Shown here: one piece after another, positions 8,396-15,753 of the stretch | How the letters are laid out: the number at the start of each line of letters is the position of its first letter | How positions within the stretch are numbered: the stretch's first letter is position 1 | Assembly: GCF_003047295.1 (NCBI RefSeq) | Contig: NZ_PZYZ01000010.1 | Coordinates: 1-64,000, forward strand | Source: Nocardioides sediminis | GTDB taxonomy: Bacteria > Actinomycetota > Actinomycetes > Propionibacteriales > Nocardioidaceae | Direction: 5' to 3' | DNA length: 64,000 nucleotides | The notes under the pieces: generated by a model | What the model was told of the DNA's origin: nothing | Database searches by the model: none | What the model saw: only the letters and a program-made list of their open reading frames with translations | Translations under genes and position numbers: made by a program

Positions 8396-9174
8396 CGCTC
8401 CTGACGGTCGACATCGGCAACAGCCACACCTTCCTCGGCCTCTTCGAGGGCGAGGAGGTCACCCACCACTGGCGCGTCGCCACCGACGAGCGGCGGACCG
8501 CCGACGAGTGGGCCGTGCTCGTGCGCGGGCTGCTCACCCAGGTCGACCCGGCCGGCACCGCGGGCATCACCGGCATCTCGGTCTGCGCCACCGTCCCGGC
8601 CGTGCTGCACGAGTGGCGCGAGATGATGGCCCGCGACTTCCCGCACGCGCACAGCGTCGTGGTCGAGCCCGGGGTGCGCACCGGCGTGCCCGTGCTGATG
8701 GACAACCCCCGCGAGGTCGGTGCGGACCGCATCATCAACGCGCTGGCGGCCGCGACCCTCTACGGCGGTCCGGCGATCGTCGTGGACTTCGGGACCGCCA
8801 CCACCTTCGACGTGGTCAGCGGGGCCGGCCAGTACATCGGCGGGGCGATCGCGCCGGGCATCGAGATCTCGCTCGAGGCGCTGGGCCGCCGCGGCGCCCA
8901 GCTGCGCAAGGTGGAGCTCGCCCGGCCGCGGTCGGTCATCGCCAAGAACACCGTCGAGGCGCTCCAGAGCGGCATGATCTTCGGCGTCGCCGCCCAGGTG
9001 GAGGGGATCGTCGACCGGATGATCGCCGAGCTCGGCTCCGCCGTCGACGACGTGACCGTCATCGCGACCGGGCACCTCGCGACCCTGCTCCTCGACGAGT
9101 GCGACTGCTTCACCGAGCACGCGCCGTGGCTCACCCTGCAGGGACTGCGCCTCGTGCACGAACGCAATTCCTAG
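8392..9174 (+). CDS. coaX: Type III pantothenate kinase
   Basis: CoaX phosphorylates pantothenate, the PanC product, in the first committed step to CoA. The 260-aa protein has the ASKHA phosphate loop DIGNSHTFLG at residues 5-14, GADRIINALAA, and the DFGTATTFDVV loop followed by YIGGAIAPGI, all diagnostic of type III rather than CoaA kinases. The ATG overlaps the nadC stop. It closes the operon; an AT-richer intergenic region and lsr2 follow. Confidence 0.96.
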   Translation: MTLLTVDIGNSHTFLGLFEGEEVTHHWRVATDERRTADEWAVLVRGLLTQVDPAGTAGITGISVCATVPAVLHEWREMMARDFPHAHSVVVEPGVRTGVPVLMDNPREVGADRIINALAAATLYGGPAIVVDFGTATTFDVVSGAGQYIGGAIAPGIEISLEALGRRGAQLRKVELARPRSVIAKNTVEALQSGMIFGVAAQVEGIVDRMIAELGSAVDDVTVIATGHLATLLLDECDCFTEHAPWLTLQGLRLVHERNS

Positions 9175-9230
9175 AACCCTTTACCCGGGGTCATTCCGGA
9201 CAGCTCTTTCGAATAGCGACCGAAATGGTC

Positions 9231-9252
9231 TGGTCGGGTATTTGCCCGACCA
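9231..9252. promoter_or_regulatory. Inverted repeat over the lsr2 -35 region
   Basis: TGGTCGGG and CCCGACCA form a perfect 8-bp inverted repeat around a 6-base AT-rich centre. It overlaps a candidate -35 TTGCCC (9242-9247), spaced 17 bases from TACCTT (9265-9270). Bases 9181-9300 are about 46% A+T by my count, far above the surroundings, which suits binding by Lsr2 itself. Confidence 0.5.
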
Positions 9253-9325
9253 ATTCGGCGCGAGTACCTTTCCGATATCGCGGGGGTAATTTCCGAGAAA
9301 GCCGATGTCTGGAAGAAGGCAAATC

Positions 9326-9661
9326 GTGGCACAAAAGGTCAACATCGTCCTCGTCGACGACCTCGATGGTTCCGAGGCCACCGAGACCGTCTCGTTCGGC
9401 CTCGACGGGACGTCGTACGAGATCGACCTCAACGACAGCAACGCGGCCGCCCTGCGCGAGGCCCTCAGCGGCTACGTCGGGCACGCCCGCAAGGTCGCCG
9501 GCGGCGCCCGCCGCGGTCGTCGCAGCTCCTCGGCGAGCAGCGCGGGCAGCTCGAGCAACACCAAGGACGTCCGCGAGTGGGCCAAGGCCCAGGGCATGGA
9601 GGTCTCCGAGCGCGGCCGCATCTCCGCGGACGTCCAGCAGGCGTACGACGCGGCGCACTGA
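9326..9661 (+). CDS. lsr2: Lsr2 nucleoid-associated protein
   Basis: Lsr2 is the actinobacterial H-NS analogue that bridges AT-rich DNA and silences acquired genes. The 111-aa protein has the N-terminal beta-hairpin/helix oligomerisation domain (starting MAQKVNIVLVDDLDG), a Ser-rich linker near residues 65-77 and a C-terminal DNA-binding domain (DVREWAKAQG) ending in an RGR minor-groove motif. I chose GTG 9326 rather than ATG 9305: it gives the usual family N-terminus and lies 6 bases after GGAAGAAGG. It is monocistronic and followed by a strong hairpin. A lysS gene, found between coaX and lsr2 in mycobacteria (from memory), is absent here. Confidence 0.95.
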   Translation: MAQKVNIVLVDDLDGSEATETVSFGLDGTSYEIDLNDSNAAALREALSGYVGHARKVAGGARRGRRSSSASSAGSSSNTKDVREWAKAQGMEVSERGRISADVQQAYDAAH

Positions 9662-9667
9662 CGCGTT

Positions 9668-9703
9668 CCCGCCGGGACGACCTGCGCGGGTCGTCCCGGC
9701 GGG
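9668..9703 (+). terminator. Hairpin after lsr2
   Basis: A perfect 15-bp stem (CCCGCCGGGACGACC with its complement at 9689-9703) with a 6-base loop begins 6 bases after the lsr2 stop. There is no T tract, as is common for high-GC actinobacterial terminators. Confidence 0.75.
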
Positions 9704-9752
9704 GGGTCCGCGGCTCACCCGCTGCGGGGGTGGACGCCGTCCTCCCCAGGGT

Positions 9753-9769
9753 GTTCGCTGAGAGCGGAC
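9753..9769 (+). promoter_or_regulatory. ClgR-type operator upstream of clpC
   Basis: GTTCGCTGAGAGCGGAC fits the CGCYNANRGCG core that I recall for ClgR, the actinobacterial activator of clp genes. It lies about 45 bases upstream of the start point predicted from TAGGGT at 9796-9801, a position suited to activation. The clgR gene is not in this window. Confidence 0.6.
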
Positions 9770-9795
9770 GCCTCCGGTGGGCGACTGGGAACACG

Positions 9796-9801
9796 TAGGG
9801 T
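9796..9801 (+). promoter_or_regulatory. clpC -10 hexamer TAGGGT
   Basis: TAGGGT lies 76 bases before the clpC ATG, giving a leader of about 70 bases. No good -35 is visible, consistent with an activator-dependent promoter. Confidence 0.5.
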
Positions 9802-9877
9802 GGAGTCGGGCGTTGAGCCCACTGTCCGCGCACCGTCCGTCGGTGGCCTCGTGGACGCACCAGACGAAGGAGCGCAC

Positions 9878-12472
9878 ATGTTCGAGCGGTTCACCGACCG
9901 AGCCCGGCGAGTTGTCGTGCTGGCCCAGGAAGAGGCCCGCATGCTCTCCCACAACTACATCGGCACCGAGCACATCCTGCTCGGACTGATCCACGAGGGC
10001 GAAGGCGTCGCGGCCAAGGCGCTGGAGTCCCTCGACATCTCCCTGGAGGCCGTGCGCGCCCAGGTCGAGGAGATCATCGGCCAGGGCCAGCAGGCGCCCT
10101 CCGGCCACATCCCCTTCACGCCCCGCGCCAAGAAGGTGCTCGAGCTGTCCCTGCGCGAGGCGCTGCAGCTCGGCCACTCCTACATCGGCACCGAGCACAT
10201 CCTGCTCGGCCTGATCCGTGAGGGCGAGGGCGTGGCCGCCCAGGTCCTCCAGAAGCTCGGCGCCGACCTCAACCGGGTCCGCCAGCAGGTCATCCAGCTC
10301 CTCAGCGGCTTCCAGGGCAAGGAGTCGGCCGCGTCCGGCGCGTCCACCGGGGGCTCGTCCTCCGAGGCGCCGTCGAGCTCGCTGGTCCTCGACCAGTTCG
10401 GCCGCAACCTGACCCAGGCCGCCCGCGAGGGCAAGCTCGACCCGGTCATCGGGCGCGAGCAGGAGATCGAGCGCGTGATGCAGATCCTCTCGCGCCGCAC
10501 CAAGAACAACCCCGTCCTCATCGGCGAGCCCGGCGTCGGCAAGACGACCATCGTCGAGGGCCTCGCCCAGGACATCGTCAAGGGCAACGTGCCCGAGACG
10601 CTCAAGGACAAGCACATCTACACCCTCGACCTCGGCGCGCTGGTCGCCGGGTCGCGCTACCGCGGTGACTTCGAGGAGCGCCTCAAGAAGGTCCTCAAGG
10701 AGATCCGCACCCGCGGCGACATCGTGCTGTTCATCGACGAGATCCACACCCTCGTCGGCGCCGGCGCGGCCGAGGGCGCGATCGACGCGGCCTCGATCCT
10801 CAAGCCGATGCTCGCCCGCGGCGAGCTCCAGACCATCGGCGCGACCACGCTGGACGAGTACCGCAAGTACCTCGAGAAGGACGCCGCGCTCGAGCGCCGC
10901 TTCCAGCCGATCCAGGTGCAGGAGCCCTCGATCGCGCACACCATCGAGATGCTCAAGGGCCTGCGCGACCGCTACGAGGCGCACCACCGGGTGACCATCA
11001 CCGACGAGGCGCTGGTCTCCGCGGCCACCCTGGCCGACCGCTACATCTCCGACCGGTTCCTGCCGGACAAGGCCATCGACCTCATCGACGAGGCCGGCTC
11101 GCGCCTGCGCATCCGCCGCATGACGGCCCCGGCCGACCTGCGGGAGTACGACGACAAGATCGCCGACGTGCGCCAGCGCAAGGAGGCCGCGATCGACGGC
11201 CAGGACTTCGAGGCCGCCGCCCGCCTGCGCGACGAGGAGAAGCAGCTCATCGCCCGCAAGTCCGAGCGCGAGTCGCAGTGGCGCTCCGGTGACATGGACG
11301 AGGTCGCCGAGGTCGACGAGGAGCTGATCGCCGAGGTGCTCGCCGTGGCGACCGGCATCCCGATCGTCAAGCTCTCCGAGGAGGAGTCCACGCGACTGCT
11401 CAAGATGGAGGACGAGCTGCACAAGCGGGTCATCGGCCAGGAGGAGGCCGTCAAGGCACTCTCCCGGGCCATCCGTCGTACGCGGGCGGGGCTCAAGGAC
11501 CCCAAGCGCCCCGGCGGGTCGTTCATCTTCGCCGGCCCCTCGGGCGTCGGCAAGACCTGGCTGTCCAAGACGCTCGCCGAGTTCCTCTTCGGCGACGAGG
11601 ACTCGCTGATCCAGCTCGACATGAGCGAGTTCGGCGAGAAGCACACCGTCTCGCGCCTCTTCGGCTCGCCCCCCGGCTACGTGGGCTACGAGGAGGGCGG
11701 CCAGCTGACCGAGAAGGTCCGCCGCAAGCCGTTCTCCGTCGTGCTGTTCGACGAGGTCGAGAAGGCCCACCCGGACATCTTCAACAGCCTGCTGCAGATC
11801 CTCGAGGAAGGTCGCCTGACCGACTCGCAGGGCCGTGTGGTCGACTTCAAGAACACCGTCATCATCATGACCACCAACCTCGGCACCCGCGACATCGCCA
11901 AGGGGGTCAACCTCGGCTTCCAGCAGTCGGGCGAGGCGGGGTCCTACGACCGGATGAAGAGCAAGGTGCAGGAGGAGCTCAAGCAGCACTTCCGGCCCGA
12001 GTTCCTCAACCGTGTGGACGAGATCATCGTGTTCCCGCCGCTGTCGCAGGAGCAGATCATCTCGATGGTCGACAACATGATCGCCGCCGTCGAGCTGCGC
12101 CTCAAGGACCGCGACATGCAGCTCGAGCTCACGCAGCCGGCCAAGAACCTGCTGGCCCAGCGTGGCTTCGACCCGGTGCTCGGTGCCCGGCCGCTGCGTC
12201 GCACCGTGCAGCGCGAGATCGAGGACGTGATGGCCGAGAAGATGCTCTACGGCGAGATCGGCCCCGGCCAGATCGTGCTCGTGGACGTCGAGGGGGAGGG
12301 TCCCACGGCGACCTTCACCTTCAAGGGCCAGAAGGTCTCGGCGCTGCCCGACCTGCCGCCGTTCGAGACCGCCGACGTGGCCGCCGAGCCGCTCGACATC
12401 GCGACGCCGGTCGAGGGCGAGGGTCCGGACGACTCCGAGGGCCCGACGGACGTGCCCCGCTCCACCGAGTGA
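9878..12472 (+). CDS. clpC: ATP-dependent Clp protease ATPase subunit ClpC
   Basis: ClpC unfolds substrates and feeds them to ClpP. The 864-aa protein has two Clp-N repeats (about residues 1-150, each with YIGTEHILLGLI), a Ser/Gly linker, AAA-1 with Walker A GEPGVGKT near residue 216 and Walker B LFIDEIH, the UVR-type middle domain (about 430-470), and AAA-2 with Walker A GPSGVGKT near 553 and Walker B LFDEVEKAHPD. I use the ATG at 9878, preceded by GAAGGA, because it yields the family start MFERFTDRAR; an in-frame GTG 26 codons upstream adds no conserved sequence. It is monocistronic with a strong terminator. A ClgR-like box upstream suggests stress activation. Confidence 0.97.
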   Translation: MFERFTDRARRVVVLAQEEARMLSHNYIGTEHILLGLIHEGEGVAAKALESLDISLEAVRAQVEEIIGQGQQAPSGHIPFTPRAKKVLELSLREALQLGHSYIGTEHILLGLIREGEGVAAQVLQKLGADLNRVRQQVIQLLSGFQGKESAASGASTGGSSSEAPSSSLVLDQFGRNLTQAAREGKLDPVIGREQEIERVMQILSRRTKNNPVLIGEPGVGKTTIVEGLAQDIVKGNVPETLKDKHIYTLDLGALVAGSRYRGDFEERLKKVLKEIRTRGDIVLFIDEIHTLVGAGAAEGAIDAASILKPMLARGELQTIGATTLDEYRKYLEKDAALERRFQPIQVQEPSIAHTIEMLKGLRDRYEAHHRVTITDEALVSAATLADRYISDRFLPDKAIDLIDEAGSRLRIRRMTAPADLREYDDKIADVRQRKEAAIDGQDFEAAARLRDEEKQLIARKSERESQWRSGDMDEVAEVDEELIAEVLAVATGIPIVKLSEEESTRLLKMEDELHKRVIGQEEAVKALSRAIRRTRAGLKDPKRPGGSFIFAGPSGVGKTWLSKTLAEFLFGDEDSLIQLDMSEFGEKHTVSRLFGSPPGYVGYEEGGQLTEKVRRKPFSVVLFDEVEKAHPDIFNSLLQILEEGRLTDSQGRVVDFKNTVIIMTTNLGTRDIAKGVNLGFQQSGEAGSYDRMKSKVQEELKQHFRPEFLNRVDEIIVFPPLSQEQIISMVDNMIAAVELRLKDRDMQLELTQPAKNLLAQRGFDPVLGARPLRRTVQREIEDVMAEKMLYGEIGPGQIVLVDVEGEGPTATFTFKGQKVSALPDLPPFETADVAAEPLDIATPVEGEGPDDSEGPTDVPRSTE

Positions 12473-12505
12473 CGGCCTGACCGCACCAGCACGACCAGCA
12501 CCACC

Positions 12506-12541
12506 GAGGAGCCCCCGGCGCACTCGCGCCGGGGGCTCCTC
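12506..12541 (+). terminator. Strong hairpin after clpC
   Basis: A perfect 16-bp stem (left arm GAGGAGCCCCCGGCGC) with loop ACTC begins 33 bases after the clpC stop. It lacks a U tract. Confidence 0.85.
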
Positions 12542-12577
12542 GCACGTCCGGGGCGTCCCGGGCCCTCGCCCCTCGCT

Positions 12578-12643
12578 GGGTAGTTTGGGACGAAATCGTC
12601 GGTGGATCGGCGACTTCTCCTACGAGATCGTCCCCAACTACCC
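12578..12643. repeat. 66-bp palindromic element, copy A
   Basis: The termini GGGTAGTTTGGGACGA and TCGTCCCCAACTACCC form a 16-bp inverted repeat with one mismatch. The element lies between convergent clpC and mutY. It shares its termini with elements at 43632 and 52964. Its centre matches the reverse complement of the 43632 copy at about 24 of 34 positions. Confidence 0.75.
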
Positions 12644-12670
12644 GGGTCAGGGGTGGACGCGGTGGACGGA

Positions 12671-13537
12671 CTACCCCGGGAGTGCGTAGCCGCCGTCGAC
12701 GACGGCGACGAGGCCGTCCTCGACCAGCCCGGCCAGGCAGCGCTCCCGCTGCTCCGCCCCGGGCCAGACCGCCTCGATCGCGGCAGGCCGGACCGTGCCG
12801 TCGGCCTCGCGCAGCACGGCCATGATGCGACCGCGGCACTGGCGGTCGGTGCCGGCCCAGGCCTGCCCGCGCCGCGGAGGACCGTCGTACGCCGGACGGC
12901 CGGCCGCCTGCCACGCGCACCGGTCGGCGACCGGGCAGGCCCCGCACCGCGGGTCGCGGGCCGTGCAGACGAGCGCGCCGAGCTCCATCACCGCCACCGC
13001 CCAAGTGGCGGCGGTCGCCTCGTCGTCGGGCAGCAGCGTGGTGGCCAGGTCGCGCTCGGCGCGGGTCACGGACGCCGGCGGGAGCTCGGCACCCGAGGCG
13101 ACCCGGGCCAGGACCCGGCGCACGTTGGTGTCCAGCACGACGTGGCGTCGTCCGAAGGCGAAGCTGGCCACCGCCGCGGCGGTGTAGTCGCCCACCCCGG
13201 GCAGCGCGATCAGGTCGTCGTACGACTCGGGCACCTCGCCGTCGTGCCGCTCCACGATGGCCACGGCGGCGGCGTGCAGGCGCAGCGCCCGCCGCGGGTA
13301 GCCGAGCCGCCCCCACATCCGGACCGCCTCGCCGGTGGCCTCGCCCGCCAGGTCGGCGGGGGTGGGCCACCGCTCGAGCCATGCGTCGTGGACCGGGAGC
13401 ACCCGCGCGACCGGGGTCTGCTGGAGCATGAGCTCGGAGACGAGCACGGACCACGCCGACGCGTCGGGCCGACGCCAGGGCAGGTCGCGCGCGTGGGCGT
13501 CGTACCAGTCCAGGATCGGCTCGTGCAGCTCGCTCAT
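12671..13537 (-). CDS. mutY: A/G-specific adenine glycosylase
   Basis: MutY removes adenine mispaired with 8-oxoguanine. The 288-aa protein has the catalytic-region motif SELMLQQTPVARV, the helix-hairpin-helix LPGVGDYTAAA, and a complete 4Fe-4S cluster signature C-X6-C-X2-C-X5-C (CTARDPRCGACPVADRC). The C-terminus is short and lacks a full NUDIX-like 8-oxoG domain, as in other actinobacterial MutY proteins. The ATG at 13537 is preceded at 7 bases by TACGAT, so the mRNA is probably leaderless; an in-frame upstream extension would run into the promoter of the divergent gene. Confidence 0.95.
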   Translation of the reverse strand: MSELHEPILDWYDAHARDLPWRRPDASAWSVLVSELMLQQTPVARVLPVHDAWLERWPTPADLAGEATGEAVRMWGRLGYPRRALRLHAAAVAIVERHDGEVPESYDDLIALPGVGDYTAAAVASFAFGRRHVVLDTNVRRVLARVASGAELPPASVTRAERDLATTLLPDDEATAATWAVAVMELGALVCTARDPRCGACPVADRCAWQAAGRPAYDGPPRRGQAWAGTDRQCRGRIMAVLREADGTVRPAAIEAVWPGAEQRERCLAGLVEDGLVAVVDGGYALPG

Positions 13538-13544
13538 CGCGGTG

Positions 13545-13550
13545 ATCGTA
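13545..13550 (-). promoter_or_regulatory. mutY -10 hexamer TACGAT
   Basis: TACGAT on the minus strand lies 7 bases before the mutY ATG and there is no Shine-Dalgarno sequence, consistent with a leaderless transcript. Confidence 0.5.
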
Positions 13551-13606
13551 CGCACGGATCCGACGGTGGCCCGGTGTGGCTCCCGCTGCCGTGCCCGCCC
13601 GGCTCC

Positions 13607-13612
13607 TAGGGT
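13607..13612 (+). promoter_or_regulatory. -10 hexamer TAGGGT
   Basis: TAGGGT is 7 bases before the ATG at 13620, the standard leaderless arrangement in this window. It supports that ATG over upstream in-frame starts. Confidence 0.55.
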
Positions 13613-13619
13613 CGGGGCC

Positions 13620-14453
13620 ATGCCGTCCTCGCGTCCCGCTCCGCCGATGGCACCGCGTGGTCCCCTGCCCGCCCGGGTCTACTGGTTCCGCCGTCTCGTG
13701 GTGCTCGGGGTGGCCGTGCTGCTCGTGGCCGGCCTGGCCCGCCTCCTCGGGGGGTCGAGCGATGCGTCCTCCGACGAGGACCCCCAGGCGACCACCGCCG
13801 GCGCGACGACGGGAACGACCCCCACCGAGAGCACCACCCCGGGGGAGACGGCCGCGACGGAGGACCCGGCCGCCACGCCGACCGAGGGGTCGACCGAGGC
13901 GCCGAAGCGCAAGAAGAAGCAGACCCCCACCGAGCCGCCGCTCGCCGAGCCGAGCGGGACGTGCGAGAACGGCGACATCGTCGCCACCCCCACCATCACC
14001 GAGGCGCCGGGCGGTAGCGACGTCCCGATCACGCTCAACCTGCGCACCCGGGTCACCGAGGCGTGCACGTGGACGGTGTCGCCGGAGACCCTGACGGTCA
14101 GCATCACCTCGGGCAACGACTCCATCTGGTCGAGCCGCGAGTGCCCGGCGGCCATCGTTCCCCAGGAGGTGGTGGTGCGGCAGGCGGTCGACGCCCCGGT
14201 CGTCATCACCTGGAACGCCCGCCGCTCGGACGAGGACTGCTCCTCGCTCACCGAGTGGGCGCTGCCGGGCTACTACCACGTGGAGGCCGCCGCCCTGGCC
14301 GGCGAACCGACCGACGTGCAGTTCGAGCTGGTGCGCCCGTCCAGCGAGGTGATCACCAAGACGGTGACGCCCAAGCCCCAGAAGGGCAGGAAGAGGCAGC
14401 AGGACAGCTCGCACCAGCCCGGCGAGGACGGCACGGGCAACTCCGAGGGCTGA
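13620..14453 (+). CDS. Membrane-anchored Thr/Pro-rich extracytoplasmic protein
   Basis: I do not recognise this 277-aa protein. A basic, Pro-rich N-terminus (about 1-20) precedes one hydrophobic segment (VVLGVAVLLVAGLARLLGG, about 24-42), which is probably an uncleaved signal anchor. Residues about 45-110 form a low-complexity Thr/Glu/Pro linker with a KRKKK patch. A compact region of about 140 residues follows with four cysteines, which could make two disulfides, and a beta-rich pattern. The C-terminus is Lys/Gln-rich. This looks like a surface domain on a flexible stalk. The gene is divergent from mutY. Confidence 0.8.
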   Translation: MPSSRPAPPMAPRGPLPARVYWFRRLVVLGVAVLLVAGLARLLGGSSDASSDEDPQATTAGATTGTTPTESTTPGETAATEDPAATPTEGSTEAPKRKKKQTPTEPPLAEPSGTCENGDIVATPTITEAPGGSDVPITLNLRTRVTEACTWTVSPETLTVSITSGNDSIWSSRECPAAIVPQEVVVRQAVDAPVVITWNARRSDEDCSSLTEWALPGYYHVEAAALAGEPTDVQFELVRPSSEVITKTVTPKPQKGRKRQQDSSHQPGEDGTGNSEG

Positions 14454-14462
14454 CGTGGACGT

Positions 14463-14524
14463 GGAATCACCGGGCGCCCGGTGATTCCGTGGGTTCGGCC
14501 ACGCTGCAGTGCGCGCGAACCCAC
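14463..14524 (+). terminator. Two tandem hairpins between convergent genes
   Basis: Bases 14463-14488 are a perfect 26-bp palindrome (GGAATCACCGGGC and its complement). GTGGGTTCG (14489-14497) then pairs with CGAACCCAC (14516-14524). They follow the Thr/Pro-rich protein gene and face the end of disA. The rest of the 175-base gap holds further G/C-rich short inverted repeats and no open gene. Confidence 0.65.
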
Positions 14525-14628
14525 TGGAACACGCGCCAACCACGCGGCCGACCTCGTGCCTCGGTCGCGGAGCGTGCTCCATCTGACCGCGCCCACGCGG
14601 TGCGCGCGGGCGCGCACGACCGCGTGGC

Positions 14629-15711
14629 TCAGATGTAGCGCTCGGTGATGCTGGACTCCGCGAGCCGCGAGAGTCCCTCGCGCACGCTCCGGGCCCGGAG
14701 CTCCCCGACGCCCTCGACGGTCTGGAGGTCGTCGATCCCGGCGGAGAGCAGCTGCTGGAGGCCGCCGAAGTGCTCGACGAGCCGGTCGACCACCGAGCCG
14801 GGCAGGCGGGGGACCTTGGCCAGCAGCCGGTAGCCGCGCGGGGCGACCGCGCCGTCGAGGTGCTCCCCGGTGCCGAGCCCGAGGACCGCGGCGACGGCGC
14901 CGGGATCGACCAGCTCGGCGGGGGAGAGGGCCGACAGGTCGGCCAGGATGACCGACGCCTCGACCTTGCGCCGCTTGCCCGCAGGCAGGTAGTCGCGGAC
15001 GACCAGCTCGCGCTCGGCGTCCACGCCGGTGATGAGCTCCTCGAGCTGCAGGGACAGCAGCCGGCCGTCGGTGCCGAGCTCGAGCACGTAGTCCTCGATC
15101 TCGCGGGCGATGCGGGTGACCATCTCGAGGCGCTGGGCCACCACGGTCACGTCGCGCACGGTCACCAGGTCCTCGATCTCCAGCGCCGACAGCGTCGCCG
15201 AGACCTCGTCGAGGCGGAGCTTGTAGCGCTCGAGCGTCGCCAGCGCCTGGTTGGCGCGGGAGAGGATCTGGCCGGAGTCCTCGAGCACGTGGCGGATGTC
15301 GCCGACGTAGGCCGCGATGATCTGCATCGACTGCGACACCGAGATCACCGGGTGACCGGTCTGCTTGGCCACGCGCTCGGCGGTGCGGTGCCGGGTGCCC
15401 GTCTCCTCGGAAGGGATCGACTGGTCGGGCATCAGGTGCACGGCGGCCCGCGAGATCCGGGTGACGTCGCGGTCGACGATGATCGCGCCGTCCATCTTGG
15501 CCAGCTCGCGCAGCCCGGTGGCGGTGAACGGCACGTCGAGGGTGAAGCCGCCGGTGGCGAGCGACTCGACCATCTTGTCCTGGCCCAGCACGATGAGGGC
15601 GCCCGTGCGGCCGCGGAGGATGCGCTCGAGGCCGTCGCGCAGGGCGGTGCCGGGTGCGATCATCGCCAGGGTGGCGCGCAGGCGCAGCACGTCGTCCGAA
15701 CGCTCGGGCAC
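14629..15711 (-). CDS. disA: Diadenylate cyclase / DNA integrity scanning protein DisA
   Basis: DisA makes cyclic di-AMP from two ATP and scans DNA for branched structures. The 360-aa length is standard. The N-terminal cyclase domain shows both catalytic motifs, DGA (MDGAIIV, about residue 74) and RHRTAER (about 107-113). A helical spine and a C-terminal helix-hairpin-helix region (LQTVEGVGELRARSV) follow. The start is GTG 15711, preceded by AGAGGA. It lies 42 bases downstream of radA on the same strand; a TAGACT hexamer at the radA stop could give a separate promoter. The radA-disA pairing is conserved in Gram-positive bacteria. Confidence 0.97.
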   Translation of the reverse strand: MPERSDDVLRLRATLAMIAPGTALRDGLERILRGRTGALIVLGQDKMVESLATGGFTLDVPFTATGLRELAKMDGAIIVDRDVTRISRAAVHLMPDQSIPSEETGTRHRTAERVAKQTGHPVISVSQSMQIIAAYVGDIRHVLEDSGQILSRANQALATLERYKLRLDEVSATLSALEIEDLVTVRDVTVVAQRLEMVTRIAREIEDYVLELGTDGRLLSLQLEELITGVDAERELVVRDYLPAGKRRKVEASVILADLSALSPAELVDPGAVAAVLGLGTGEHLDGAVAPRGYRLLAKVPRLPGSVVDRLVEHFGGLQQLLSAGIDDLQTVEGVGELRARSVREGLSRLAESSITERYI

Positions 15712-15753
15712 GGTGGTCCTCTCTGACGGGTACGACGCCGGGCGTCGCGGCGC

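Noticed and set aside
9305..9325. lsr2 start at ATG 9305
   Set aside because: The seven extra residues are not Lsr2-like and would bury the GGAAGAAGG ribosome-binding site inside the gene; GTG 9326 gives the family N-terminus.
9191..12523. Very long open frame antisense to clpC (over 1100 codons)
   Set aside because: High-GC coding sequence leaves long antisense frames open. The predicted product is low-complexity Leu/Gly/Val/Arg without motifs, while the plus-strand ClpC is complete. The same applies to long antisense frames over panC-nadC, hemD, resB and menA/MFS.
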